From: Allokutzneria sp. A3M-2-11 16
GTDB taxonomy: Bacteria; Actinomycetota; Actinomycetes; Mycobacteriales; Pseudonocardiaceae
NCBI RefSeq assembly: GCF_024213555.1
Contig: NZ_JANAVO010000002.1
Location: 604,269-668,268 of the forward strand
Direction of reading: 5' to 3'
Length of the DNA: 64,000 nt
The notes beneath the pieces are model-generated. The model saw nothing but the letters and a program-made list of their open reading frames with translations, searched no databases and was not told the origin of the DNA. The position numbers and the translations under genes are program-made. Positions 56,572-64,000 of this stretch are shown piece by piece; position 1 is the stretch's first letter; each line of letters begins with the position of its first letter.

Positions 56572-57630
56572 TCAGCGGACGAGTTCGGCGCGCAGCTCGG
56601 TGGAGCGCCGCGCCCAGGTCTGGAGCAGCCGCGCCGCCGCACCGGAGTCCACCGCCTCGGCGACCCGGTCCATCCCGGCCCGCAGGTCGGCGAGGAGGTC
56701 GTCGGTGGTGCCGGTGTAGGCGGCCACCGCGCCCGCGGCGTTGAGCAGCACCGCGTCGCGCACCGCCCCGCGCTCGCCGTCGAGCAGCTTGCGCACGGCC
56801 AGCGCGTTCACCGAGGCGTCCCCGCCGAGCAGGTCGGCGGGCTCGCACGGCGGCACGCCGAGGTCGGTGGGGTTGAGCGTCTCCTGGCGCACCTCGCCGT
56901 CGCCGACCACCCAGACCGAGCTGGTCGTGGTCGTGGTCAGCTCGTCGAGGCCGTCGTCCCCGCGCACCACCAGCACGCTGTGCCCGCGCTCGGCGAAGAC
57001 CTCGGCCATCAACGGCGCGATCCTCGGGTCGGCGCAGCCGATGAGGCCCGCGGACGGCTGGGCCGGGTTGCTCAGCGGGCCGAGCAGGTTGAAGACCGTG
57101 GGGATGCCGATCTCCCGCCGCGCCTGGGCGGTGTAGCGCATGGCGGGGTGGAAGACCGGCGCGAAGCAGAAGCCGATGCCCAGCTCGGTGACCGTGCGCT
57201 CCACCCCGGCCGGGGGCAGGTCGATGGCGACGCCGAGCTCCTCCAGCACGTCGGCCGTGCCGCACTGCGAGGACGCGGCGCGGTTGCCGTGCTTGACCAC
57301 CGGCACCCCGGCGGCCGCCGTGACCAGCGAGGCCATCGTGGAGATGTTGACCGTGCCGGAGCGGTCACCGCCGGTGCCGACGATGTCCACCGCGCGGACG
57401 TCCACCCGCACCCGGCGGGAGTGGTCGAGCATCGCCGAGGCCATGCCCGCCACCTCGTCGGCGGTCTCACCCTTGGCGCGCAGCGTCACCGCGAGCGCGG
57501 TCACCTGGGCGATCGTGGCGTTGCCGGACATCACCTGGTCCATGGCCCAGCGGGTCTCCTGCGCGGAGCAGTCCTGCCCGCCGACGAGCTTGCCCAGTAA
57601 CGCGGGCCACGCGCGTTCCGTGCCGGCCAC
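56572..57630 (-). CDS. trpD: anthranilate phosphoribosyltransferase
   Basis: A 352-residue TrpD, second step of tryptophan synthesis (anthranilate plus PRPP). PRPP loop GTGGDRSGTVNISTMAS, KHGNRAASSQCGTADVLE, HPAMRYTAQARREIG (anthranilate site) and VFNLLGPLSNPAQP are all present. GTG 57630 sits 12 bases after the stop of the upstream receiver-like gene, so these share an operon. The same neighbour relation to the Rv2191 and ctaE homologues occurs in M. tuberculosis (Rv2192c). No attenuator is seen. Confidence 0.95.
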   Translation of the reverse strand: MAGTERAWPALLGKLVGGQDCSAQETRWAMDQVMSGNATIAQVTALAVTLRAKGETADEVAGMASAMLDHSRRVRVDVRAVDIVGTGGDRSGTVNISTMASLVTAAAGVPVVKHGNRAASSQCGTADVLEELGVAIDLPPAGVERTVTELGIGFCFAPVFHPAMRYTAQARREIGIPTVFNLLGPLSNPAQPSAGLIGCADPRIAPLMAEVFAERGHSVLVVRGDDGLDELTTTTTSSVWVVGDGEVRQETLNPTDLGVPPCEPADLLGGDASVNALAVRKLLDGERGAVRDAVLLNAAGAVAAYTGTTDDLLADLRAGMDRVAEAVDSGAAARLLQTWARRSTELRAELVR

Positions 57631-57641
57631 CGCCCGCCGCC

Positions 57642-58052
57642 TCAGCCGTGCACGGCGGGCAGCCGGTGGGAGCGCAGCACCTCGGCCACGGTCTCCGCCG
57701 ACGCCAGCGGGTCGAGGGGGTGCACCAGCACCGCGTCCGCCTGGGACCAGGTGGCCAGCCAGCGGTCGTCCTTGCGGCGCACGGCGACGATCACCGGCGG
57801 GCAGGCGTCGATCTCGTGCTTGAGCTGGCGGGACAGGCCCATGCCACCGGTCGGCTGCGCCTCGCCGTCCAGGATCGCCAGGTCGATCGCCCCGGAGTCC
57901 ATCTCGGAGAGCACCTCGGCCACGGAGTCGGCCTCGATGTAGCGCACGCGCCCCAGGTCGGGGGCCGGCCTGCGGCCCACAGCGGTGATGATCGCCTCGC
58001 GCACCTCGGCGCGGTGGCTGAACACCAGAACGGTCATGGCCTGCGTGCTCAT
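57642..58052 (-). CDS. degenerate response-regulator receiver protein
   Basis: A 136-residue CheY-like fold without output domain. Beta-1 reads VLVFSHRAE, lacking the acidic pair that binds Mg, whereas the phosphoacceptor-like Asp remains in IDLAILDGEAQ. Later VIVAVRRKDDRWLATWSQADAVLVHPLDP resembles beta-4/beta-5 of receivers. Phosphorylation by a histidine kinase is therefore doubtful. GGAGGA nine bases before ATG 58052. It is the first gene of the operon with trpD and the RAM protein, and divergent from ctaE. Confidence 0.75.
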   Translation of the reverse strand: MSTQAMTVLVFSHRAEVREAIITAVGRRPAPDLGRVRYIEADSVAEVLSEMDSGAIDLAILDGEAQPTGGMGLSRQLKHEIDACPPVIVAVRRKDDRWLATWSQADAVLVHPLDPLASAETVAEVLRSHRLPAVHG

Positions 58053-58248
58053 CGGTGGGTGTCCTCCCGACAGTGCGATCCCGACGACCGTCGATGCTAT
58101 AGCGCGGCCCCGGCACCTCGGTGGTTGTGTCCGCGGAAGGAAAACGGAGTGCTCACCCGGAGTGCACCGGGCCTGACGGACGGTGTGCTCCCGGCCACCC
58201 CCTCGCGCGCGGCGTGGACCCGCCCCTGCATGCGCCATCCCTGCAAGA

Positions 58249-58254
58249 CATAAT
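58249..58254 (+). promoter_or_regulatory. putative -10 element of ctaE
   Basis: CATAAT lies seven bases before GTG 58262, the position expected for a leaderless actinobacterial mRNA. No ribosome site precedes the GTG. No clear -35 was found. Confidence 0.45.
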
Positions 58255-58261
58255 GCGTCGC

Positions 58262-58861
58262 GTGACAACGGCTGCGCCCTCAATCGGCCAACGGGTGCAC
58301 TCGCTGAACCGTCCCAACATGGTCAGCGTGGGCACGATCGTCTGGCTCTCCAGCGAACTCATGTTCTTCGCCGGTCTCTTCGCCATGTTCTTCACGGTGA
58401 AGGCCCAGAACGAGGGCGCGTGGCCTCCCGCGCCCACCCATCTGAACCTGCCCTACGCCCTGTTCTTCACCGTGATCCTGGTGGCGTCGTCCTTCACGTG
58501 TCAGTGGGGCGTCTTCAAGGCGGAGCAGGGCGACGTGTTCGGGCTGCGGCTCTGGTACACGATCACCCTGATCATGGGCGCGATCTTCGTCGGCGGCCAG
58601 GTCGGCGAGTACATCACCCTGGTCAACGACGGGACGTCCATCTCGTCCTCGGCCTACGGCACGGTGTTCTACCTGACCACCGGCTTCCACGGTCTGCACG
58701 TGATCGGCGGGCTGATCGCCTTCGTGTTCCTGATCTGGCGCACGAAGCTGAGCAAGTTCACCCCGGCGCAGGCGACGGCGGCGATCGTCGTGTCCTACTA
58801 CTGGCACTTCGTCGACATCGTCTGGGTCGGCCTCTTCGCCTGCATCTACCTCATTCCCTGA
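58262..58861 (+). CDS. ctaE: cytochrome c oxidase subunit III
   Basis: A 199-residue membrane protein with five hydrophobic segments: [68 protein letters not shown] and [24 protein letters not shown]. The last two carry the family's H-H-x-x-E/W-H-F-x-D-x-V-W signature. It is part of the aa3 oxidase that joins the bcc complex as a supercomplex. GTG 58262 ([19 protein letters not shown]) was chosen by comparison with other actinobacterial CtaE; ATG 58253 adds three residues. Confidence 0.95.
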   Translation: MTTAAPSIGQRVHSLNRPNMVSVGTIVWLSSELMFFAGLFAMFFTVKAQNEGAWPPAPTHLNLPYALFFTVILVASSFTCQWGVFKAEQGDVFGLRLWYTITLIMGAIFVGGQVGEYITLVNDGTSISSSAYGTVFYLTTGFHGLHVIGGLIAFVFLIWRTKLSKFTPAQATAAIVVSYYWHFVDIVWVGLFACIYLIP

Positions 58862-58942
58862 CGTGCGTGCCCACCCCCCGGGCGGCTTCGCCCGGTACGC
58901 ACGCAACGAGCCCCGAACTCGACAGCAAGGGTTGCCGCAGAC

Positions 58943-59788
58943 ATGACCACCAGGAAAGACGCCGCCTCCGCGGAAGCGGGAGGACGTGGCGCAGAACGGA
59001 ACCGCAGGCCGCGCACCAAGCTGCGGCGTCGGCTCTCCGGTCTGCTGGCACTGGGTGTCGCTCTCGTCGGAGCGGGCGCGCTCTACGCGGGCGCGGTGAC
59101 CCAGCCGCACAAGGCGCAGGCCGCCGAGGATCCCGCTCTGGTCCGCAAGGGCGAGCAGATCTACAACAACGCCTGCATCACCTGCCACGGCGCCAACCTG
59201 CAGGGTGTCGAGGACCGGGGACCGAGCCTGATCGGCGTCGGCGAGGCGGCCGTGTACTTCCAGGTCTCCTCCGGCCGCATGCCGATGGTGCGCCAGGAGG
59301 CCCAGGCCGGGCGCAAGCCGGTCAAGTACACGCCGAAGGAGATCGACGCGCTGGGCGCGTTCATCCAGTTCACCGCGGGCGGCCCGGCCAAGCCGCACGA
59401 GTCGGGCGCGCAGCTGCGCGGCGACAACCCGGCCCGCGGCGGCGAGCTGTTCCGGCTCAACTGCGCCTCCTGCCACAACTTCACCGGTCGTGGCGGCGCG
59501 CTGTCCTCGGGCAAGTTCGCCCCGCACCTGGACGGCGTGACCGAGGAGCAGGTCTACACGGCGATGCTCACCGGGCCGCAGAACATGCCGAAGTTCTCCG
59601 ACCGGCAGCTCTCGCCGGACGAGAAGAAGGACATCATCGCCTACGTCAAGTCGGTGACCGACGGCAACAACAACCCCGGCGGCAACCCCCTCGGCGGCTT
59701 CGGCCCCGGCACGGAGGGTCTGATCGCCTGGATCATCGGCCTCGCCTCGCTGATCGGCGTGACCGTGTGGATGGGAAGCAGGGCATGA
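58943..59788 (+). CDS. qcrC: di-haem cytochrome c of the bcc complex
   Basis: A 281-residue membrane-anchored dihaem protein. N-terminal helix ([21 protein letters not shown]) and C-terminal helix ([19 protein letters not shown]) anchor it; two CxxCH sites are C78-x-x-C81-H82 and C174-x-x-C177-H178. Two haems on one subunit let the bcc complex hand electrons to aa3 oxidase without a soluble cytochrome c, as in all actinobacteria. Met ligands lie in SSGRMPMV and GPQNMPKF. Its stop overlaps the qcrA ATG by ATGA. The 81-bp gap from ctaE shows no terminator. Confidence 0.96.
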   Translation: MTTRKDAASAEAGGRGAERNRRPRTKLRRRLSGLLALGVALVGAGALYAGAVTQPHKAQAAEDPALVRKGEQIYNNACITCHGANLQGVEDRGPSLIGVGEAAVYFQVSSGRMPMVRQEAQAGRKPVKYTPKEIDALGAFIQFTAGGPAKPHESGAQLRGDNPARGGELFRLNCASCHNFTGRGGALSSGKFAPHLDGVTEEQVYTAMLTGPQNMPKFSDRQLSPDEKKDIIAYVKSVTDGNNNPGGNPLGGFGPGTEGLIAWIIGLASLIGVTVWMGSRA

Positions 59789-60903
59789 GCGAGCAGCAGC
59801 ACACGCCCGGCGAGGCGGAACTCGCCGAGATGAGCCGGGACGAGCTCGTCGCGGCCGGTCTTGAGGCCGACCACGTCGTCATCGCCAAGCGGGTCGAGCG
59901 GTTCCCCGTTCCCGGCACCCGCGCGGAGAAGCGGGCCGTCCGCGGGGTGGCCGCCTGGTTCGCCGTCACGGCGATCTCCGGGCTGGCGTTCCTCGCCGTG
60001 TACGTGCTCTGGCCGAACGAGTACCGCACGCCGGACACCCCCGGCAGCTTCTGGTACGACCTGTACACCCCGATGCTGGGCCTCACCCTCGGCCTGAGCG
60101 TGTTCGCGCTCGGCATCGGCGTCATCGCCTACGCGAAGAAGCTGCTGCCGGACGAGACCGCGGTGCAGCAGCGGCACGCCGAGGGCTCCACCGAGTTCGA
60201 CAAGCAGACCACCGCGGCGATCCTGGCCGACTCGGGCGCCACCAGCGGCCTGGCCCGGCGCAAGCTGATCACCCGCAGCGCGGGCGCGGCCGCCGGTGTC
60301 TTCGGCCTGGGCGTCGGCGTGTTCGCGCTCGGCGGCCTGGTGAAGAACCCGTGGGGCAAGGGCGACAAGTCCGACCTGCTGGTCACCGGCTGGGCCACGG
60401 AGAACGGCGAGAAGGTCTTCCTGCGCCGCGACGTCGGCGACCCGCTCAAGGTCTCGCTGGTGCGGCCGGAGGACCTGGACGCGGGTGGCTTCGAGACGGT
60501 GTTCCCGTTCAAGAAGTCCGAGGAGCACGACGAGCACGCGCTGATCAAGGGCGTCCGCCGCTCCGACAGCCCAGTGATGCTGATCCGCCTGCGCCCCGGC
60601 CAGAAGGTGGTCAAGCGCAAGGGCCAGGAGGACTTCAACTACGGCGACTACTACGCCTACTCCAAGATCTGCACCCACCTGGGCTGCCCGACCTCGCTGT
60701 TCGAGCAGCAGACCGGCCGGTTGCTCTGCCCGTGCCACCAGTCGCAGTTCGACGTCTTCACCTACGCCAAGCCGATCTTCGGCCCCGCCACCCGGTCGCT
60801 GCCGCAGCTGCCGATCACGGTGGACCCCGAGACCGGTTACCTGATCGCGCGCGGCGACTTCATCGAGCCGATCGGCCCCGGCTACTGGGAGCGTAAGTCA
60901 TGA
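59785..60903 (+). CDS. qcrA: Rieske iron-sulfur protein of the bcc complex
   Basis: A 372-residue actinobacterial Rieske subunit with three membrane helices (about 52-72, 90-115, 165-190), unlike the single helix of mitochondria. The 2Fe-2S ligands are in C296-T-H298-L-G-C and C315-P-C317-H318. [14 protein letters not shown] before helix three has the twin-Arg-like pattern (RRK) used for Tat-assisted insertion. The globular domain receives electrons from menaquinol. Start ATG overlaps qcrC, and its TGA overlaps qcrB. Confidence 0.96.
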   Translation: MSEQQHTPGEAELAEMSRDELVAAGLEADHVVIAKRVERFPVPGTRAEKRAVRGVAAWFAVTAISGLAFLAVYVLWPNEYRTPDTPGSFWYDLYTPMLGLTLGLSVFALGIGVIAYAKKLLPDETAVQQRHAEGSTEFDKQTTAAILADSGATSGLARRKLITRSAGAAAGVFGLGVGVFALGGLVKNPWGKGDKSDLLVTGWATENGEKVFLRRDVGDPLKVSLVRPEDLDAGGFETVFPFKKSEEHDEHALIKGVRRSDSPVMLIRLRPGQKVVKRKGQEDFNYGDYYAYSKICTHLGCPTSLFEQQTGRLLCPCHQSQFDVFTYAKPIFGPATRSLPQLPITVDPETGYLIARGDFIEPIGPGYWERKS

Positions 60904-62573
60904 GTTCCATCACCACGCCGACCAAGTCGGCAAGCGCGGTGAGCAAGGCGGCGGCCGGTGCCGCGAAGTGGGCCGACGACCGGTACCACCCCGCGTCCGG
61001 GCTGCGCCGCCAGATCAGCAAGGTCTTCCCGACCCACTGGTCGTTCATGCTCGGCGAGATCGCGCTCTACAGCTTCATCATCCTGCTGCTCTCCGGCGTC
61101 TACCTGGCGTTGTTCTTCGACCCCTCGATGCAGGAGGTCCAGTACAACGGCTCGTTCACCAACCTCCAGGGCGTCTGGATGTCCCGCGCGTTCGAGAGCG
61201 CGCTGGACATCTCCTTCGAGGTCCGCGGCGGCCTGTTCGCGCGTCAGGTGCACCACTGGGCGGCGCTGCTGTTCATGGCCGCGATCGTCGCGCACATGCT
61301 CCGGGTGTTCTTCACCGGCGCGTTCCGCAAGCCGCGCGAGGTCAACTGGGTCATCGGCATCCTGCTGTTCGTGCTGGGCATGTTCGAGGGTTTCACCGGC
61401 TACTCGCTGCCCGACGACCTGCTCTCCGGCACCGGCCTGCGGATCGGCTCCGGCATCGTGCTGTCGATCCCGGTGATCGGCACCTGGATCCACTGGGCGC
61501 TCTTCGGCGGGGAGTTCCCCGGCACCGAGATCATCCCGCGCCTCTACACGATCCACATCCTGCTGCTGCCCGGCATCATCCTCGGCCTGGTGGCCGCGCA
61601 CCTGGCGCTGGTCTGGTACCAGAAGCACACCCAGTTCCCGGGTGTCGGCCGCACCGAGAACAACGTGGTCGGCGTGCGCATCATGCCGCTGTTCGCGGCC
61701 AAGGCGGGCGGCTTCTTCGCCGTCACCACCGGTGTGATCGTGATGATGGCGGGCCTGTTCCAGATCAACTCGATCTGGAACTTCGGGCCGTACAACGCCG
61801 CCCAGGTCTCGGCGGGCTCGCAGCCCGACTGGTACATGGCCTGGACCGACGGCATGAGCCGGTTGTGGCCCGCCTGGGAGGTCTACCTCGGCGACTTCAT
61901 GCTGCCCGCGATCTTCTTCCCGCTGGTGCTGGGCATGGGCATTGTGTTCACCCTCGCGGGCGCCTACCCGTGGATCGAGGCCAAGCTCACCAAGGACAAG
62001 GCCCCGCACCACCTGCTGCAGCGCCCGCGCGACACCCCGGTACGCACCTCGCTGGGCATGATGGCGCTGACGTTCTTCATGGTGATGGCGCTGTCCGGGT
62101 TCAACGACCTGATCGCGGACAACTTCAACATCTCGCTGAACGTGATGACCTGGGCCGGCCGCATCCTGACGCTGCTGGCGCCGCCGATCGCCTACTACGC
62201 CACCTACCGCATCTGCATCGGCCTGCAGCGCTCGGACCGCGCGGTGCTGGAGCACGGCGTGGAGACCGGCATCATCAAGCGCCTGCCGCACGGTGAGTTC
62301 ATCGAGATCCACCAGCCGCTCGGCCCGGTGGACGACCACGGTCACCCGATCCCGCTGGAGTACCAGGGCGCGTCGGTGCCGAAGAAGATGAACAAGCTGG
62401 GCTTCGCGGGCGAGCCGGTCCCCGGCAGCCTCCTGCGCCCGGACCCCGCCGAGGAGACCGCGGCGCTGGAGCGGGCCAGGAAGTCGGGCGGGGACGACCT
62501 CAACCCCGCCAACGGCTCCGCTGGTTCCGCCAAGGAGATCACCGCGGGCAAGCCGCAACAGCCCACGGACTGA
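60900..62573 (+). CDS. qcrB: cytochrome b of the bcc complex
   Basis: A 557-residue cytochrome b with eight or nine membrane helices. Recognisable are [20 protein letters not shown] (haem His), [17 protein letters not shown] (Qo region), the [19 protein letters not shown] loop with the PEWY equivalent PDWY, and HPxxx helices. The C-terminal 150 residues are an actinobacterial cytosolic extension. It oxidises menaquinol and reduces quinone at the second site. The ATG overlaps qcrA. A strong terminator and a palindromic repeat follow. Target site of drugs such as Q203 in mycobacteria. Confidence 0.96.
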   Translation: MSSITTPTKSASAVSKAAAGAAKWADDRYHPASGLRRQISKVFPTHWSFMLGEIALYSFIILLLSGVYLALFFDPSMQEVQYNGSFTNLQGVWMSRAFESALDISFEVRGGLFARQVHHWAALLFMAAIVAHMLRVFFTGAFRKPREVNWVIGILLFVLGMFEGFTGYSLPDDLLSGTGLRIGSGIVLSIPVIGTWIHWALFGGEFPGTEIIPRLYTIHILLLPGIILGLVAAHLALVWYQKHTQFPGVGRTENNVVGVRIMPLFAAKAGGFFAVTTGVIVMMAGLFQINSIWNFGPYNAAQVSAGSQPDWYMAWTDGMSRLWPAWEVYLGDFMLPAIFFPLVLGMGIVFTLAGAYPWIEAKLTKDKAPHHLLQRPRDTPVRTSLGMMALTFFMVMALSGFNDLIADNFNISLNVMTWAGRILTLLAPPIAYYATYRICIGLQRSDRAVLEHGVETGIIKRLPHGEFIEIHQPLGPVDDHGHPIPLEYQGASVPKKMNKLGFAGEPVPGSLLRPDPAEETAALERARKSGGDDLNPANGSAGSAKEITAGKPQQPTD

Positions 62574-62580
62574 TCGCACG

Positions 62581-62620
62581 AACGAAAGGGCCCCGCCTCC
62601 CGGTGGGGCCCTTTTCGTTG
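62581..62620 (+). terminator. intrinsic terminator of ctaE-qcrCAB
   Basis: AACGAAAGGGCCCC pairs with GGGGCCCTTTTCGTT across a ten-base loop; the 3' arm carries TTTT. It lies eight bases after the qcrB stop. Confidence 0.9.
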
Positions 62621-62638
62621 CCCTACAAGGGTTAGACG

Positions 62639-62757
62639 GTCTTCAAGTACACCCCACCCCCACCCCAGACGTCTCAAACCGCCTCATACCCACGGCTACC
62701 TCCGAGGTATGGGGCGGTTTGCGATCGCTGTGGGTGGGGTTCGGGGTACTTGAAGAC
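62639..62757. repeat. GTCTTCAAG palindromic element, copy E (119 bp)
   Basis: It starts GTCTTCAAGTAC and ends GTACTTGAAGAC. The inner CCGCCTCATACC and GGTATGGGGCGG arms match those of copy D. It lies between the convergent qcrB and small membrane-protein genes, right after the qcrB terminator. The right flank is CGTCCAACC. Confidence 0.85.
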
Positions 62758-62778
62758 CGTCCAACCCGCGAGCAGGGT

Positions 62779-63012
62779 TCAGGCGCGCTTGCGACGGCGC
62801 GAGGCCGCCCCACCACCGGCGAGGAAGAAGCCGATGGCGCCGACCGCGATGTGGGCCCAGGGGGAGTAGGGCGTCGCCCACTCCATCAGGAACCACTCGG
62901 AGCCGTTGAAGACCTCCTTGACGATGAGCGAGCCGAAGCCCTGCACCATGAAGATGATTCCGATTACTTCCAGCATGGGTGCCAGTTTGCCTACGAAAAC
63001 GTCCTCTTCCAT
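62779..63012 (-). CDS. small two-helix membrane protein
   Basis: A 77-residue protein. Hydrophobic segments are VIGIIFMVQGFGSLIVK (about 16-32) and WAHIAVGAIGFFLAGGGAA (about 51-69), with a basic tail (SRRRKRA) that should face the cytosol. An amphipathic W-rich linker joins them (EWFLMEWATPYSPW). I do not recognise a family; similar small proteins occur near qcrB in other actinomycetes. Its ATG overlaps the TGA of the GlxA-like regulator by one base (TGATG), implying coupling. The ORF is open far upstream, but only this start fits. Confidence 0.65.
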   Translation of the reverse strand: MEEDVFVGKLAPMLEVIGIIFMVQGFGSLIVKEVFNGSEWFLMEWATPYSPWAHIAVGAIGFFLAGGGAASRRRKRA

Positions 63013-63989
63013 CAATCGAAGGGCTCGCCCGGCGTCGGTCGGCCGGTGGACCCGAACGCCCTCCGATAGGCACTGGGGTTGGTGCCCCGTAGTCGCGTGA
63101 ACTGATGCCGCAGCGCCGCGGCCGAGCCGTAGCCGCACGCGACCGCGATCTCGTCGACGCTGAGCCCGGTCTCCTCCAGCATCCGTTGCGCCCGGTCCAG
63201 CCTGCGCTGCGTCAGCCAGCGGTGCGGCGTGGTGCCCGTCCCCGCGGCGAAGCGGCGCAGGAACGTCCGCTCCCCCAGCCCCGCCCGGCGGGCCAGCTCG
63301 GCGACGGTGACGGGCTGGTCCAGCCTGCGCTCGATCCACTCCAGCAGCTCGGCGAGCACGTCGTCCTCGGCGGCCGGGACGGGCATCTCGACGAACTGCG
63401 CCTGCCCGCCTTCGCGGTGCGGCGGCGCGACCATCCTGCGGGCCAGCACGGTCGCGGCGCGCAGCCCCCTGGTCCGCCGCACGATGTGCAGGCACAGGTC
63501 GACCGCGGCCACCGTGCCCGCGCTGGTGAAGACCCCGGAATCCTCGACGTAGAGCGCGCTCGGATCGACCAGCGCCCGCGGGAACCGTTGGCGGAACTCG
63601 GTTTCGTAGACCCAGTGCACGGTGCAGCCGCGTCCGTCGAGCAGTCCGGCGTGGCCGAGCATGAACACCCCGGAGCAGAACGCCGCGACCAGCCTGCCCT
63701 CGGCGGCGGCGGTCGTGATCAGCTCGGCGACGGCGGGCGAGGGCGCCTGGGTGCGGTCCACGCAGGTGGGCAGGATGATCAGGTTGGCGGCGGCGGCCAC
63801 GTCCAGGTCGGCGAGGTCGGTCAGCCCGAACCCGGACCAGCCCCGCGTCGGCCGACCGCCCGGGGAGCACACCGCGAAGTCCCACCCCGCGATCCCGTCC
63901 GCGCTGCGGTCGGTACCGAAGACCTCGCACGCGACGCCGAGCTCGAACGGCGACACCACTCCGTCGACCACCACCGCGACCCGGTCCAC
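63012..63989 (-). CDS. GlxA-family (DJ-1/PfpI plus AraC) transcriptional regulator
   Basis: A 325-residue regulator. N-terminal DJ-1/PfpI domain (residues 1-190: VAVVVDGVVSPFELGVACEVFG, LIILPTCVD, AFCSGVFMLGHAGLLDGRGCTVHW with the nucleophile-elbow Cys, FTSAGTVAAVDLCLHIV). The C-terminal AraC HTH pair is about 220-315: VAELARRAGLGERTFLRRFAAGTGTTPHRWL and LSVDEIAVACGYGSAAALRHQFTRLRGTNPSAYR. GGAG lies six bases before the GTG at 63989, just inside the window. Effector unknown; it is coupled to the small membrane protein behind it. Confidence 0.92.
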   Translation of the reverse strand: MDRVAVVVDGVVSPFELGVACEVFGTDRSADGIAGWDFAVCSPGGRPTRGWSGFGLTDLADLDVAAAANLIILPTCVDRTQAPSPAVAELITTAAAEGRLVAAFCSGVFMLGHAGLLDGRGCTVHWVYETEFRQRFPRALVDPSALYVEDSGVFTSAGTVAAVDLCLHIVRRTRGLRAATVLARRMVAPPHREGGQAQFVEMPVPAAEDDVLAELLEWIERRLDQPVTVAELARRAGLGERTFLRRFAAGTGTTPHRWLTQRRLDRAQRMLEETGLSVDEIAVACGYGSAAALRHQFTRLRGTNPSAYRRAFGSTGRPTPGEPFD

Positions 63990-64000
63990 CGCAACTCCGC

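Noticed and set aside
58509-58521. GTCTTCAAG inside ctaE
   Set aside because: The 9-mer matches the palindromic family terminus but lacks the inverted partner, sub-arms and flanks; it is ordinary coding sequence (WGVFKAEQ).

Overview
The window is high-GC DNA with dense gene packing, many GTG/TTG starts and 1-4 nt start/stop overlaps. Mycothiol-type enzymes, an IdeR-type iron box, LexA boxes of the TCGAAC-N4-GTTCGA type and a bcc complex with di-haem QcrC point to an actinomycete. The ESX-associated module, the AfsR-like regulators and the overall gene set suit a Pseudonocardiaceae-like organism. That family assignment is an inference from gene content, not a database result.

The backbone follows the order I know from Mycobacterium tuberculosis Rv2171-Rv2196: lppM, MTHFR, polyprenyl synthase, MptA mannosyltransferase, Rv2175c, PknL, AroG, Rv2179c exoribonuclease, Rv2182c acyltransferase, ArsA-like ATPase (Rv2184c), SRPBCC protein (Rv2185c), Rv2186c-like protein, FadD15, Rv2190c NlpC/P60 hydrolase behind a c-di-AMP riboswitch, Rv2191 exonuclease/GIY-YIG protein, TrpD, CtaE and QcrCAB. 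Lineage-specific genes sit between these anchors.

Layout. 1-12 kb: GNAT end, methyltransferase, Lhr helicase, ACC deaminase, a HEPN/MDMPI pair with a LexA box upstream, YbaK-GNAT pair, secreted PI-PLC-like protein and a DUF885 peptidase. 12-22 kb: LppM, MetF, a VapBC-like pair, isoprenoid and lipoglycan genes, PknL with its Rv2175c-like neighbour, and AroG. 22-30 kb: DUF2891, an iron-box-controlled FprA, a large secreted protein, a phosphofructokinase with PPi-type residues, an exoribonuclease, an acyltransferase and a hydrolase. 30-34 kb: a 41-codon ORF behind stacked sugar-regulator-like operators, then GlkA, a Cys-rich protein, ArsA, SRPBCC and a phosphoesterase. 34-38 kb: a four-gene ESX-associated operon bordered by a small terminal-inverted-repeat element. 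38-48 kb: FadD15, a P450, and three tandem AfsR-like regulators (truncated, pseudogene, intact). 47-56 kb: metallopeptidase, RipC-like hydrolase, Cys-rich protein with a LexA-like box, NYN protein, exonuclease/GIY-YIG protein, EF-hand/glutaminase/ankyrin protein and a voltage-gated channel. 56-64 kb: RAM-domain protein, TrpD, a degenerate receiver, CtaE-QcrCAB, a small membrane protein and a GlxA-type regulator.

The most distinctive sequence-level signals are: five copies of a long intergenic palindromic element with GTCTTCAAG termini (two size classes, about 119 and 108 bp); the micro-ORF with GGTCTAGACC and AAAGCGCTTT operators next to glkA; two LexA-type boxes at unusual genes; an iron box over the fprA start; a perfect 23-bp-arm palindrome between convergent genes; and a strand-biased recurrent motif TGTCCACTTTGGACA inside coding sequence. 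I saw no tRNA, rRNA, CRISPR array, transposase or prophage gene.
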